The translations under genes and the position numbers were made by a program. This document shows positions 1 through 8,494 of a stretch of DNA of 64,000 bases, piece after piece (the first letter of the stretch is position 1; each line of letters begins with the position of its first letter). The notes under the pieces are model-generated. The model was not told the origin of the DNA. It ran no database searches and saw nothing but the letters and a program-made list of their open reading frames with translations. Source of the DNA: an uncultured Algibacter sp. (GTDB lineage Bacteria > Bacteroidota > Bacteroidia > Flavobacteriales > Flavobacteriaceae); assembly GCF_947495675.1 (NCBI RefSeq), contig NZ_CANLZX010000008.1:62001-126000 (forward strand), read 5' to 3'.

Positions 1-473
1 GCTTCTTTTCCATTCCAACTCCATCCATTAATATTGTCAGAATCGGATAATTGAATTGTTTTATGGTTGCCAAAAGTAGAACCGTTAAAACTTCTTATGT
101 AAAGATTAATTGGGCCATTCATTTCAGCAATATAACTTGCCTTTTTTCCATCCCAATTCCATCCTCTCCAGTTGTCGTTTTCTTTGGCAACATCCTGTCT
201 ACTTGTCAAGGCACTAAAGTTAATTCCATCAAAATTTCGAATGAATAAAGTAGTTGTAGTCCCAGATTCTATAGCACAATAACTTGAAACTTTTCCGTCC
301 CAACACCAACCTCTCCAATTACTTGCCTGAGCTACAGGGATTTCTTCTTCAACGCTAATTCCATTTCCAAAAGAATATCTTCCTCTTATTAGATAAGTTT
401 TTCCTCCTTTAACTGCTAAAAAACTACATTTTCTTAATTGAAATTCATTTAATTCAGATTGAAAATCTTCCAT
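1..473 (-). CDS. WRGW-repeat protein, 3' part outside the window
   Basis: Reading leftwards from the ATG at 471-473, 157 codons stay open to the window edge, so the C-terminus is missing. No signal peptide is visible. The protein carries a repeat of about 46-49 residues with the core NWRGWxWDGK: residues 52-61, 101-110 and a weaker copy at 147-156 (NINGWSWNGK). Each core is followed by a strand-like S-Y-x-A stretch and an LYIRSF/LFIRNF stretch. Such a regular Trp/Gly pattern suggests a beta-propeller or similar repeat fold, possibly sugar binding, but I do not recognise the family. It has the same orientation as the next two genes and is separated from them by a palindromic repeat (521-664), so it belongs to the same accessory island. 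Confidence 0.7.
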   Translation of the reverse strand, partial: MEDFQSELNEFQLRKCSFLAVKGGKTYLIRGRYSFGNGISVEEEIPVAQASNWRGWCWDGKVSSYCAIESGTTTTLFIRNFDGINFSALTSRQDVAKENDNWRGWNWDGKKASYIAEMNGPINLYIRSFNGSTFGNHKTIQLSDSDNINGWSWNGKE

Positions 474-520
474 TGTATTTTTGATTTAAATTAATATTCC
501 TTGTTAAATAACCAAGTTCT

Positions 521-664
521 AAATTATGCCAGCGACGGTCTAGGCTATGAGTAGTTGCGTGGTTTAGCGATTAACTTTGCAAGTACAAACCAAGTTGGAA
601 ATTCCGCAGGAATTCTCAAAGTAGGCGAGAACAAGCAATTACTTATAGCCATTGTTGTGCATAG
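521..664 (-). repeat. Cassette-type palindromic repeat, copy A
   Basis: This intergenic segment of about 144 bp is clearly homologous to 1997-2135. Shared blocks in the same order include AAATTATGC, TATGA, GTTGCG, TACAAACC, a central hairpin and a terminal GTTGT. The central hairpin here is AATTCC-GCA-GGAATT (600-614). It separates the partial WRGW-repeat gene from the HEPN-type gene. The layout, a long imperfect palindrome between unrelated genes in the same orientation, resembles integron attC sites or similar flavobacterial cassette repeats. No integrase is present in the window and the canonical attC core is not intact. Confidence 0.6.
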
Positions 665-667
665 TTT

Positions 668-1984
668 TTATTCTTTTTTTGCTTTTTTCTGTTTTTCGGA
701 TAATTCCTTTTTAACAGTTTTTTCTTTTACATCAGGATTATTTTTGATTTGCTCATCTATTATTTCCTGTAAAGGTCTTTTGGGTATTTCCAAAATATGA
801 TATTCTTCATCAAATATTTCTTTATATGTTTCTTTGAATTTGTCCTTTTTTCTTAGAGAATAGAATAAAGGCCAAGTCATATAATTTTCTTTATCAACTT
901 CTCCATCATTTCCGATTTTCTTCATTAGTTCGTAGCATTCATCATATTTTTCATTTAGCACTAAATGTGCTAATTTAAAATCATCGCTACTTGCACTCCA
1001 ATCTTTTGAGTTTATAATGGTTTTAGCTTCTTTCTTTTTGCTTTGCAAATATTGTGATAATGCTTTATTAACAACAAATACATTCTTAAAAGCATCATTA
1101 TGATGTTTTTTTTGTAAGCAAGCAAAGTCTAATAATATGTCAGCTATTTTGTATTGTTTTGAACTCATAAGATCAAAACAAGTGTCATTTAATTTTCTAT
1201 CAGCTTCTTCAATATCATCCTTTAATAATTTCCTCCATAATGTATGAGTAAGCTTTGTTGCAATCTCATATAAGCATTCATAAGTTTCTATGAAATATTC
1301 GAGTTCAACAGTCAATCTGTCGTTAACTTTAGTATCTCCAATTTTACAATGATTTTCTTTACATACCTTGATATATTGACTTGAAACCTTACCATCACAA
1401 TGAACAAATAGGTTACGCCTCTCAGTTATTTCAATAAAGATTTTCCATATAGGAAGGTCTTTCCTCAAAGGCATTGAAAGCTTATTTTCTAAGTATTCAA
1501 AATGTTCTGTATGACTTTTTCTTAGAATTGTCTCAATTTCTTTTTCTATTATATACTCACGAGCTTTCTCGATTGAACTGAATTCTACTAATTGAGAGAA
1601 ACTCAAATTTCTTTCTGAATTATTAAGATATTCTGGTCGAATGTCAAATAATGCTCTAAATAGTCTATTGAGAAAAGCATCAAATTGGGATATCAATGAA
1701 ACGAATAAACTTTCGGGGATAATTTTAGATGCTAAAATTGAAATTTCTGAATTTTTTGATAACGTTTCAAAAATCTTTGATTCTTCATATTTTACAGCTA
1801 TCGCTTTTTCACCATTTTCCACTTCAATTTCTTCAACATTCTCCTCTATAAATTTCTCGAACTTTTGACTGGCTTTTTTTTGATGTGGACCAATCAGAAG
1901 CATTGTCATTGGTAAAGTATCTTTTATTGAATCAATATGTCTTAAAAATGTATGTAAGTTTACGTGTAGTTCTTTTCCATTCAT
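668..1984 (-). CDS. HEPN-motif hypothetical protein
   Basis: A 438-residue, mostly helical, cytoplasmic-looking protein with no signal peptide or membrane segment. The informative part is residues 185-205, where ERRNLFVHCDGKVSS contains the R-X4-H motif (R190, H195) of HEPN-superfamily RNases. The following Gly and the spacing resemble RiboL-PSP/MAE-type HEPN domains. The remainder is charged helices and ends in a Lys-rich tail. HEPN proteins are common in toxin-antitoxin and phage-defence systems, where they cut RNA. That role is inferred here from the motif alone. The gene lies between two related palindromic repeats, so it looks like a self-contained cassette. The ATG at 1984 gives a start just after repeat B, and I see no strong alternative. 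Confidence 0.65.
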   Translation of the reverse strand: MNGKELHVNLHTFLRHIDSIKDTLPMTMLLIGPHQKKASQKFEKFIEENVEEIEVENGEKAIAVKYEESKIFETLSKNSEISILASKIIPESLFVSLISQFDAFLNRLFRALFDIRPEYLNNSERNLSFSQLVEFSSIEKAREYIIEKEIETILRKSHTEHFEYLENKLSMPLRKDLPIWKIFIEITERRNLFVHCDGKVSSQYIKVCKENHCKIGDTKVNDRLTVELEYFIETYECLYEIATKLTHTLWRKLLKDDIEEADRKLNDTCFDLMSSKQYKIADILLDFACLQKKHHNDAFKNVFVVNKALSQYLQSKKKEAKTIINSKDWSASSDDFKLAHLVLNEKYDECYELMKKIGNDGEVDKENYMTWPLFYSLRKKDKFKETYKEIFDEEYHILEIPKRPLQEIIDEQIKNNPDVKEKTVKKELSEKQKKAKKE

Positions 1985-1996
1985 AAGGTTTCGTTC

Positions 1997-2135
1997 AAAT
2001 TATGCACAACGTGTTTGTGTATGATTTCGTTGCGCGTTTCAGCAACTAATTTAGCAAATACAAACCGAATAGAAAATCCGTGAGGATTTTCGTAAGTAAG
2101 CCTGTACTAGCAATGAATTATACGCGTTGTTAGGG
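1997..2135 (-). repeat. Cassette-type palindromic repeat, copy B
   Basis: This is homologous to copy A at 521-664 and in the same orientation. It contains a perfect hairpin, GAAAATCC (2072-2079) GTGA GGATTTTC (2084-2091). The outer ends also pair in part, ACAACG near 2006 with CGTTGT at 2125-2130. The 3' end of the OLD-type gene, including its stop codon, lies inside the end of the repeat, as is common for cassette-like sites. On the gene-sense strand the ends read CCCTAACAACG and CGTTGTGCAT, close to but not identical with attC R''/R' boxes. Confidence 0.65.
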
Positions 2136-3875
2136 TACGTTAAACTTTTCATTTAATTCAATTTTATTCAAGACTTCAATAACTTCACTATCTATTTCAG
2201 ATTTTTCAATATTTCGCGCTATTTTAAATGAATTTAGTGAGACTCCATATCTCTCTTGTGACCATTTGCTTAGTTTTTTTATTGCTTTCTTACCAGGTAT
2301 TAAGGATAGTTTGTTTGATTCCCAATTTTGGTCAACGATATTTCTGGCAATTGAATTAGCTGACTTAACTGAAAGACTTTTGTCTCTTTGAGAAATCTCA
2401 GTTGCATAATTATCTGTGACTTCTTCTTTAAAGCTTTTTGCAATTCGTTTTAATTTAGTATCAATTTTCTTCAAAGTAATTGACTCCTCTTTATTTTCGT
2501 TTTTAATAGTTCGTAAAATTGCAGATGGTAAAAGAAGGTAATTTTCAATTTCCTTTTTTTTCCAAATATGCAAATTAATTGAGTGCTTTTGAGCTTCTTT
2601 ATATCTAATTAATTTGTCCTCATCAATGTGATAATCAGAATCTAAAATACAGTAAGTGTTAATACTAATTTTACTGTCTTTAAAAACTTTATTTGAGCCA
2701 ATTACACGTTGCCATCCTCCCCATCCTTCAACGAAGGTTTTTGGAATTGTATCTATAGGATCATTAGCATTATCAAATAAAGTATCTCTTAATATTCCTA
2801 ATATTTTTGTGTCATCATGATTTCCTTCAACGATTAAGAATTTTTTATGCGAAAACATTCTAGCAATTTCCAAATTATGGACGCTACCAATATTTTCAAT
2901 TATTTGCTGAACAACTGGAGAATTACTAGCGTAATTCAATCTTCTTATTGAAGAATCTACAGGCAATATATTATCAGGTTCAACTTCCGACATTATTTCT
3001 ACTGAATGAGTAGCTATGATAATTTGTTTATAACGTCCTTTTAGAAGCCGAATGAGTTTTCTTTGTAAATCTGCATGCATATAAACATCAGGCTCATCTA
3101 AGATAACCGTTGAGTCGTCATCACTTTTACTAAGAAACCACATTGTTTGCAACCACATTTGGAGACCATGACCCATCCAACCAATCTCGGCAGAGAAATT
3201 GTTATCACTAACTATGAGTCCTAATGGTCGACCTTCAAAAGCAGATCTGCCATTAAGCTCTCGAATCCCTAATCCTCTCCATGTTTTTTCAGATAAATCT
3301 TTAAACTTCGGGAAGCATTCATAGTTATATTTGATTTGATTTCTAAAATGTCTTGAACTTAAGTATGAATCTAATCCTGATTGTACAGTTTTATATTTTA
3401 ATACTGTTTCAGATTCTTGTAATGGAGAAATTTGAGGTAGTATATTAACTGATCGTATATTTATTTTTCTTGCCTGGGATTTAGAGCTTATTATATTCCC
3501 TTTTTGATCGTAAATAATTGCAAATACATCTGCTTCTTCTCCTATATAAATTTCAAATTTTGTTTTGTTGCTAAAATTTGCGGTAATTTTTGCAGGTGAT
3601 TCACCATACATGTGAAACAAATTTTTAGTAGAAATATTTAGTTGAGATAGAGAAGGAGAAATTCCCAAGAATTTAGGGTTTAAATCTAACCAAATGGGTG
3701 AAGTTTTATAATAAATATTTATACATCTTGAGGCTACAATTCCTACAATTCTTAACACTTCTATTAATGTTGATTTTCCAGCATTGTTTTTGCCAACTAA
3801 TATTGAAATATTTCCAAATTCAACAATTGTGGATTCAAAGCATCTATAATTTTCAATTTTTAGTTTTCTAAGCAT
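2130..3875 (-). CDS. OLD-family AAA ATPase/TOPRIM endonuclease
   Basis: A 581-residue protein with an N-terminal SMC/ABC-type ATPase and a TOPRIM nuclease domain, the OLD architecture. Walker A is GKNNAGKST (28-36), an ABC-signature-like stretch is GWMGHGLQ (232-239), Walker B is TVILDEPD (256-263) and the H-loop is ATHS (288-291). The TOPRIM region shows LIVEGNHD (347-354, E350) and the acidic LDSD pair (D412, D414). Family knowledge: OLD proteins are ATP-regulated DNA nucleases, often in anti-phage systems such as Gabija, PARIS or retron-linked modules. No UvrD-like GajB, reverse transcriptase or other known partner lies next to it. The nearest gene is the HEPN-type cassette. The gene is bounded by inverted copies of GTTAGGGTAC (2129-2138 and 3886-3895). 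Confidence 0.85.
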   Translation of the reverse strand: MLRKLKIENYRCFESTIVEFGNISILVGKNNAGKSTLIEVLRIVGIVASRCINIYYKTSPIWLDLNPKFLGISPSLSQLNISTKNLFHMYGESPAKITANFSNKTKFEIYIGEEADVFAIIYDQKGNIISSKSQARKINIRSVNILPQISPLQESETVLKYKTVQSGLDSYLSSRHFRNQIKYNYECFPKFKDLSEKTWRGLGIRELNGRSAFEGRPLGLIVSDNNFSAEIGWMGHGLQMWLQTMWFLSKSDDDSTVILDEPDVYMHADLQRKLIRLLKGRYKQIIIATHSVEIMSEVEPDNILPVDSSIRRLNYASNSPVVQQIIENIGSVHNLEIARMFSHKKFLIVEGNHDDTKILGILRDTLFDNANDPIDTIPKTFVEGWGGWQRVIGSNKVFKDSKISINTYCILDSDYHIDEDKLIRYKEAQKHSINLHIWKKKEIENYLLLPSAILRTIKNENKEESITLKKIDTKLKRIAKSFKEEVTDNYATEISQRDKSLSVKSANSIARNIVDQNWESNKLSLIPGKKAIKKLSKWSQERYGVSLNSFKIARNIEKSEIDSEVIEVLNKIELNEKFNVP

Positions 3876-3885
3876 ATTTTATAAT

Positions 3886-3895
3886 GTACCCTAAC
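3886..3895. repeat. Terminal inverted copy of the repeat B end
   Basis: GTACCCTAAC here is the exact reverse complement of GTTAGGGTAC at 2129-2138. It sits ten bases upstream of the OLD-type start codon, while its partner overlaps that gene's stop codon. Together they bracket the gene and may mark the right edge of the accessory island, since housekeeping-type genes begin just beyond. Confidence 0.45.
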
Positions 3896-4032
3896 TAGTT
3901 ATATAACAACTTTAACTACTATTACCCCTTAATAAACTCAGGATTAAGCAACAAAATACTGTTATGTACAATAAATATAAATATTACAAACTTGTAATCA
4001 AAATCTTATTCGACTAAATACAAATACAACTG

Positions 4033-5253
4033 CTAAATTACTTTTTTACCTACAGAGCCGGTTGGGTTTGGGGTGAGTTCAAAAATAAAATCGGGGGTAA
4101 TAAAGTCTTCTTTTCTGTGCGATACATAAATAATAGCCGTTTCGCTTTCTTTGGCTATTTTGTTTACCAATTCTGAGAATAATTGGGCATCGGTATCGTC
4201 TAGTCCGTTGGTAGGTTCGTCTAAAATAAGTAAAGGCGGGTGTTTTACCATGGCTCTGGCAATAAGTACCAAGCGTTTGTGCCCGTTAGATAAAAACTGG
4301 AAGCTTTTATCTTTAATAGCCGTCATGTTTAAAAGTGCTAACCATTGGTTGGCAATACTTAGTTGCCTATCGGTTGGGTAATTATAAAGTCCTACAGAAT
4401 CTACAAAGCCAGAAATAATCATACTTTCTATAGTATCTCTGCGTTTAAAACCACGTAGCATCTCGGAGGTATAAAAACCTATGTTTTTTTTAATATCCCA
4501 AACGGTTTCGCCACTCCCCTTTTTTATACCAAACAAAGTCATATCTGCCATATAGCCTTTTGGGTTATCGCCAGAAATTAACGAGAGTATGGTGCTTTTT
4601 CCTGAGCCATTTGGGCCTATAAGTTGCCAGAACTCACCAGGTTTAATTTGCCAAGTTATGTTATTAATTATAGGGCGTTCGCCATAACTTACAGAAACCT
4701 TATTGAGTTGTATTAAGGGGTTAAAGATTTCTCTATCTGTTTTATAAGGTTGTGGCAAATCTTGTGTAAAATGTATGGGCTTTGTTTCTTGTGGTGCTTC
4801 ATACAATTTAGGTTCGCCATCTTTTAACACATAAATAGTTTTAATAAACTGTAAAATATCGCGTTTTCTGGTCGCTATTTGTATAATTTGAGTGTTTTGG
4901 CTTAATTGAGTAAGTGTGTTTTCTATTTTAGTTTGAGCTTGGATATCTAAACAATCAAAAACATTATCTAAAACAATATATTCGGGTGAAGATTTTAAAA
5001 TATGATTGAGAAGCGCGCGTTTGCGTTCGCCTTCAGAGGAGTTTTTAAGACTGTTTTTTGTGGCTGTTTGCACATCAAAATGCCCATGACGTGTTTCTTC
5101 TTCTATAAAAGCATTGACTGTGAAATCTGAAAAAACAGCACCTTTACGTGTGTTTAAATCTTGAAACCACTTGCCTGAAGTAATATTTTTGAGAAGTTGT
5201 TTTTTATTCTCTGTATTAGAAATGTAAAATGCTTTATGCTTAGGCATAAGCAT
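4033..5253 (-). CDS. ModF-like tandem ABC ATPase
   Basis: A 406-residue soluble protein made of two ABC ATPase halves. The C-terminal half is intact: Walker A GPNGSGKST (213-221), signature LSNGHK (321-326), Walker B LLILDEPTNG (341-350) and switch H379. The N-terminal half has a signature-like NSSEGERKR (71-79) and a Walker-B-like YIVLDN (92-97) but no Walker A, and it is shorter than in E. coli ModF (about 490 residues). No membrane subunit is adjacent. ModF/PhrA-type proteins have no firmly known transport role. It follows the BadF-type gene after 3 bases, so the two are surely co-transcribed. A link to the molybdenum cofactor operon at 47-54 kb is only suggested by the family name. Confidence 0.75.
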   Translation of the reverse strand: MLMPKHKAFYISNTENKKQLLKNITSGKWFQDLNTRKGAVFSDFTVNAFIEEETRHGHFDVQTATKNSLKNSSEGERKRALLNHILKSSPEYIVLDNVFDCLDIQAQTKIENTLTQLSQNTQIIQIATRKRDILQFIKTIYVLKDGEPKLYEAPQETKPIHFTQDLPQPYKTDREIFNPLIQLNKVSVSYGERPIINNITWQIKPGEFWQLIGPNGSGKSTILSLISGDNPKGYMADMTLFGIKKGSGETVWDIKKNIGFYTSEMLRGFKRRDTIESMIISGFVDSVGLYNYPTDRQLSIANQWLALLNMTAIKDKSFQFLSNGHKRLVLIARAMVKHPPLLILDEPTNGLDDTDAQLFSELVNKIAKESETAIIYVSHRKEDFITPDFIFELTPNPTGSVGKKVI

Positions 5254-5256
5254 ATT

Positions 5257-6117
5257 TTATAAATCTTTAGTGTGGAATGGCACTAAACCATCTATAGGTC
5301 TGCGCTCGAAATTACCAACGGTAAAGCCCATTTCTGCTGCCACTTCTTTAATTTCTTTTTGAGCAAAAAAGGCAATAGAGCCTGCAAAATGTACCGGAAC
5401 GGTTTTAAGCTCTTCTTTATATTGCATAATCATGTTTGTTGCAAATTCTCTGATACCCTTTTTAATTAAATTAATAGTGTATTCTGAATCTTTATGCAAA
5501 AACATAAACTCTGCAAAGTTTGCTAAATAAGCATTAGGACTTGGTTGCTTGTATAGGTTGTATTTAATATAATCGGCATCCATGTTATACTTAGCACCAA
5601 AGGCTATCCTCACATTTTCTGGCATGTGATTAAAATAATAATCTTTAATTAATTGTTTGCCGTAATAATTACCAGAAGCATCGTCCATGAGTGTGTAACC
5701 CAATGAAATAACACGTTGGTGTAACTTTTCGCCATCGTAATAACTACAGTTAGAACCTGTACCCATAATACATACTACGGCAGCTTCTTTAGGGTGGTTA
5801 ATAGTGGCATAAACAGCAGCTAAAGTATCTTCGTTAACTTCAACATGTGCTTTAGAAAAAATATCTTTTAATACCGATGTTAATAATTCTCTTGCATTAT
5901 CGGTACCACAACCAGCACCATAGAAAAATACATGCGTTACGGCATCTGCATTTTCTTTTAATTCTTTACTCTTCTTTATGATTTTATAAAGCTTTTTTTC
6001 GCTTAAAATTGCTGGATTTAATCCTTTAGTACGGATTTTGTCCATTAATTTATTTCCGTTAGTATCTACAGCTAACCAATCTGATTTTGTAGAACCGCTA
6101 TCAACAATTAAAATCAT
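5257..6117 (-). CDS. BadF/BadG-type kinase (N-acetylglucosamine kinase-like)
   Basis: A 286-residue member of the actin-like ATPase (ASKHA) family. The N-terminal phosphate-1 loop is VDSGSTKSDW (5-14). The central MGTGSNCSYYDG stretch (118-129) is the phosphate-2 type motif, and FAGSIAFF near residue 245 is an adenosine-type motif. This size and motif set match the Bacteroidetes proteins annotated as N-acetylglucosamine kinase or BadF/BadG/BcrA/BcrD ATPase. Phosphorylation of an amino sugar is the likely reaction, although substrate cannot be read from sequence. It is the first gene of a two-gene unit with the ModF-like ATPase and lies downstream of, but terminator-separated from, pfkA-gapA. 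Confidence 0.75.
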   Translation of the reverse strand: MILIVDSGSTKSDWLAVDTNGNKLMDKIRTKGLNPAILSEKKLYKIIKKSKELKENADAVTHVFFYGAGCGTDNARELLTSVLKDIFSKAHVEVNEDTLAAVYATINHPKEAAVVCIMGTGSNCSYYDGEKLHQRVISLGYTLMDDASGNYYGKQLIKDYYFNHMPENVRIAFGAKYNMDADYIKYNLYKQPSPNAYLANFAEFMFLHKDSEYTINLIKKGIREFATNMIMQYKEELKTVPVHFAGSIAFFAQKEIKEVAAEMGFTVGNFERRPIDGLVPFHTKDL

Positions 6118-6261
6118 GCGTTTTAGAATTAAAAGGTTGTTTTCGTTACATGGCCTTTATTTTGCCCATGACACGTTAAAAAATAATATCCCGATATGTA
6201 TCGAGAGGTGTTTAAGTAACTATTTGTGTTTATTTAAAGAAAACAAAAATAGATTTAAACT

Positions 6262-6301
6262 AAAAAAGCCACAGCATTATTCGTTGGAATAATGCTGTGG
6301 C
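6262..6301 (-). terminator. Rho-independent terminator of pfkA-gapA
   Basis: A perfect 15-bp stem, GCCACAGCATTATTC (6268-6282) with its complement at 6287-6301 and a GTTG loop. On the minus strand six T residues follow (6262-6267). It lies 17 bases past the gapA stop codon and insulates the kinase/ABC pair downstream. Confidence 0.92.
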
Positions 6302-6317
6302 ATATATAAATTATGTA

Positions 6318-7340
<1,023 letters not shown>

Positions 7341-8327
7341 TTATGTGCTCATGATATCTGAGACACGCAATAATTCTAAGTTTATTTTTGTTTTTCCTTT
7401 AATGGCATTATCTAAAGGAGTAAGTTCCATTTTACCATCTAACAGACCTACCATATAATTGGTTTGTCCGTTTAACATAGATTCAACAGCCTTTACACCC
7501 ATTCTACTTGCTAAAACTCTATCAAAACAAGAAGGCGCTCCACCACGTTGCATGTGCCCAAGAACGGATACACGCACATCATAACCTTCCATATTTTCAT
7601 CAACATAGTCTTTTAATTGGAAAATGTTTTTTCCAATTTTATCGCCTTCAGCAACAATAACGATACTTGATGATTTTCCTGTTTTTCTACTTTTATTAAG
7701 AGATTCAACTAATCTATCTAATCCTAAATCTTCTTCAGGTATTAAAATTTCTTCAGCACCACCAGCAATACCAGCATTTAAAGCTATATGGCCAACATCG
7801 CGCCCCATAACCTCAATAAAGAATAATCTGTTATGTGAACTGGCTGTATCTCTAATTTTATCAATAGCTTCTACAACGGTATTTAAAGCCGTATCAAAAC
7901 CTAATGTGTGTGATGTACCTACAATATCATTATCAATAGTACCAGGAATACCCATTACTGGGAAACCAAATTCTTGATTAAAAATAAGAGCTCCTGTAAA
8001 AGATCCATCTCCACCTACAACAACTAATCCATCAATATTATTATCAAGTAATTGTTTGTGTGCTTTTTTTCTACCTTCTTCTGTTCTAAACTCTTTTGAT
8101 CTTGCAGATTTAAGTATTGTACCACCTTTATTAATGATACCTCTTACGCTTCTAGCGTTCATTTCTTTGAAGTCTCCTTCAATTAAACCTTCGTAACCTC
8201 TGTAAACTCCAACACACTCTACTCCATGATAAGCAGCAGTTCTAACAACGGCACGTATTGCTGCATTCATTCCTGGAGAATCTCCACCTGAAGTTAAAAC
8301 AGCTATTTTTTTTATCGATTTCGACAT
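7341..8327 (-). CDS. pfkA: ATP-dependent 6-phosphofructokinase
   Basis: A 328-residue protein that phosphorylates fructose 6-phosphate, the committed step of glycolysis. Visible motifs are SGGDSPGMN (13-21) at the nucleotide site, GGDGSFTG (105-112) with the Gly typical of ATP-using rather than PPi-using enzymes, and GTIDND (129-134) with catalytic D132. RVSVLGHMQRGG near residue 250 is the usual substrate/effector region. It leads the pfkA-gap operon. Two palindromic operator-like sites lie 84-123 bases upstream of its ATG, so transcription is probably regulated there. Confidence 0.96.
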   Translation of the reverse strand: MSKSIKKIAVLTSGGDSPGMNAAIRAVVRTAAYHGVECVGVYRGYEGLIEGDFKEMNARSVRGIINKGGTILKSARSKEFRTEEGRKKAHKQLLDNNIDGLVVVGGDGSFTGALIFNQEFGFPVMGIPGTIDNDIVGTSHTLGFDTALNTVVEAIDKIRDTASSHNRLFFIEVMGRDVGHIALNAGIAGGAEEILIPEEDLGLDRLVESLNKSRKTGKSSSIVIVAEGDKIGKNIFQLKDYVDENMEGYDVRVSVLGHMQRGGAPSCFDRVLASRMGVKAVESMLNGQTNYMVGLLDGKMELTPLDNAIKGKTKINLELLRVSDIMST

Positions 8328-8410
8328 TAATTTCTATTATTTAATATGGTAAAATTAATAAACAAAACGCACATATCGATAGTATTTTTTTTAATTAATG
8401 TCAATTTAAA

Positions 8411-8450
8411 ACTATAACGTTTTAGTACATAAAACTAAAACGTTTTAGTT
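8411..8450. promoter_or_regulatory. Twin palindromic operator-like sites upstream of pfkA
   Basis: A perfect palindrome, ACTAAAACGTTTTAGT (8434-8449, extendable to 18 bp at 8433-8450), is preceded by the near-copy ACTATAACGTTTTAGT (8411-8426). Their centres are 23 bp apart. A central CG in an AT-rich palindrome is typical of LacI-type operators. No T-run follows on either strand, so this is not a terminator. Regulation of pfkA-gap is an inference from position. Confidence 0.55.
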
Positions 8451-8494
8451 AATAAAAAAATAGCTAATACAATGAAGAACAGAGTAAAAAGCTT

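Noticed and set aside
555..800. 81-codon plus-strand frame at the end of the HEPN-type gene
   Set aside because: Antisense to a better-supported gene and to repeat A.
2130..3875. Gabija or PARIS system
   Set aside because: The OLD-type gene alone is not enough: no UvrD-like helicase or AriB-like partner is next to it.
8433..8450. pfkA upstream palindrome as a tamB terminator
   Set aside because: No T-run follows on the minus strand and a second near-copy is adjacent, which fits an operator better.
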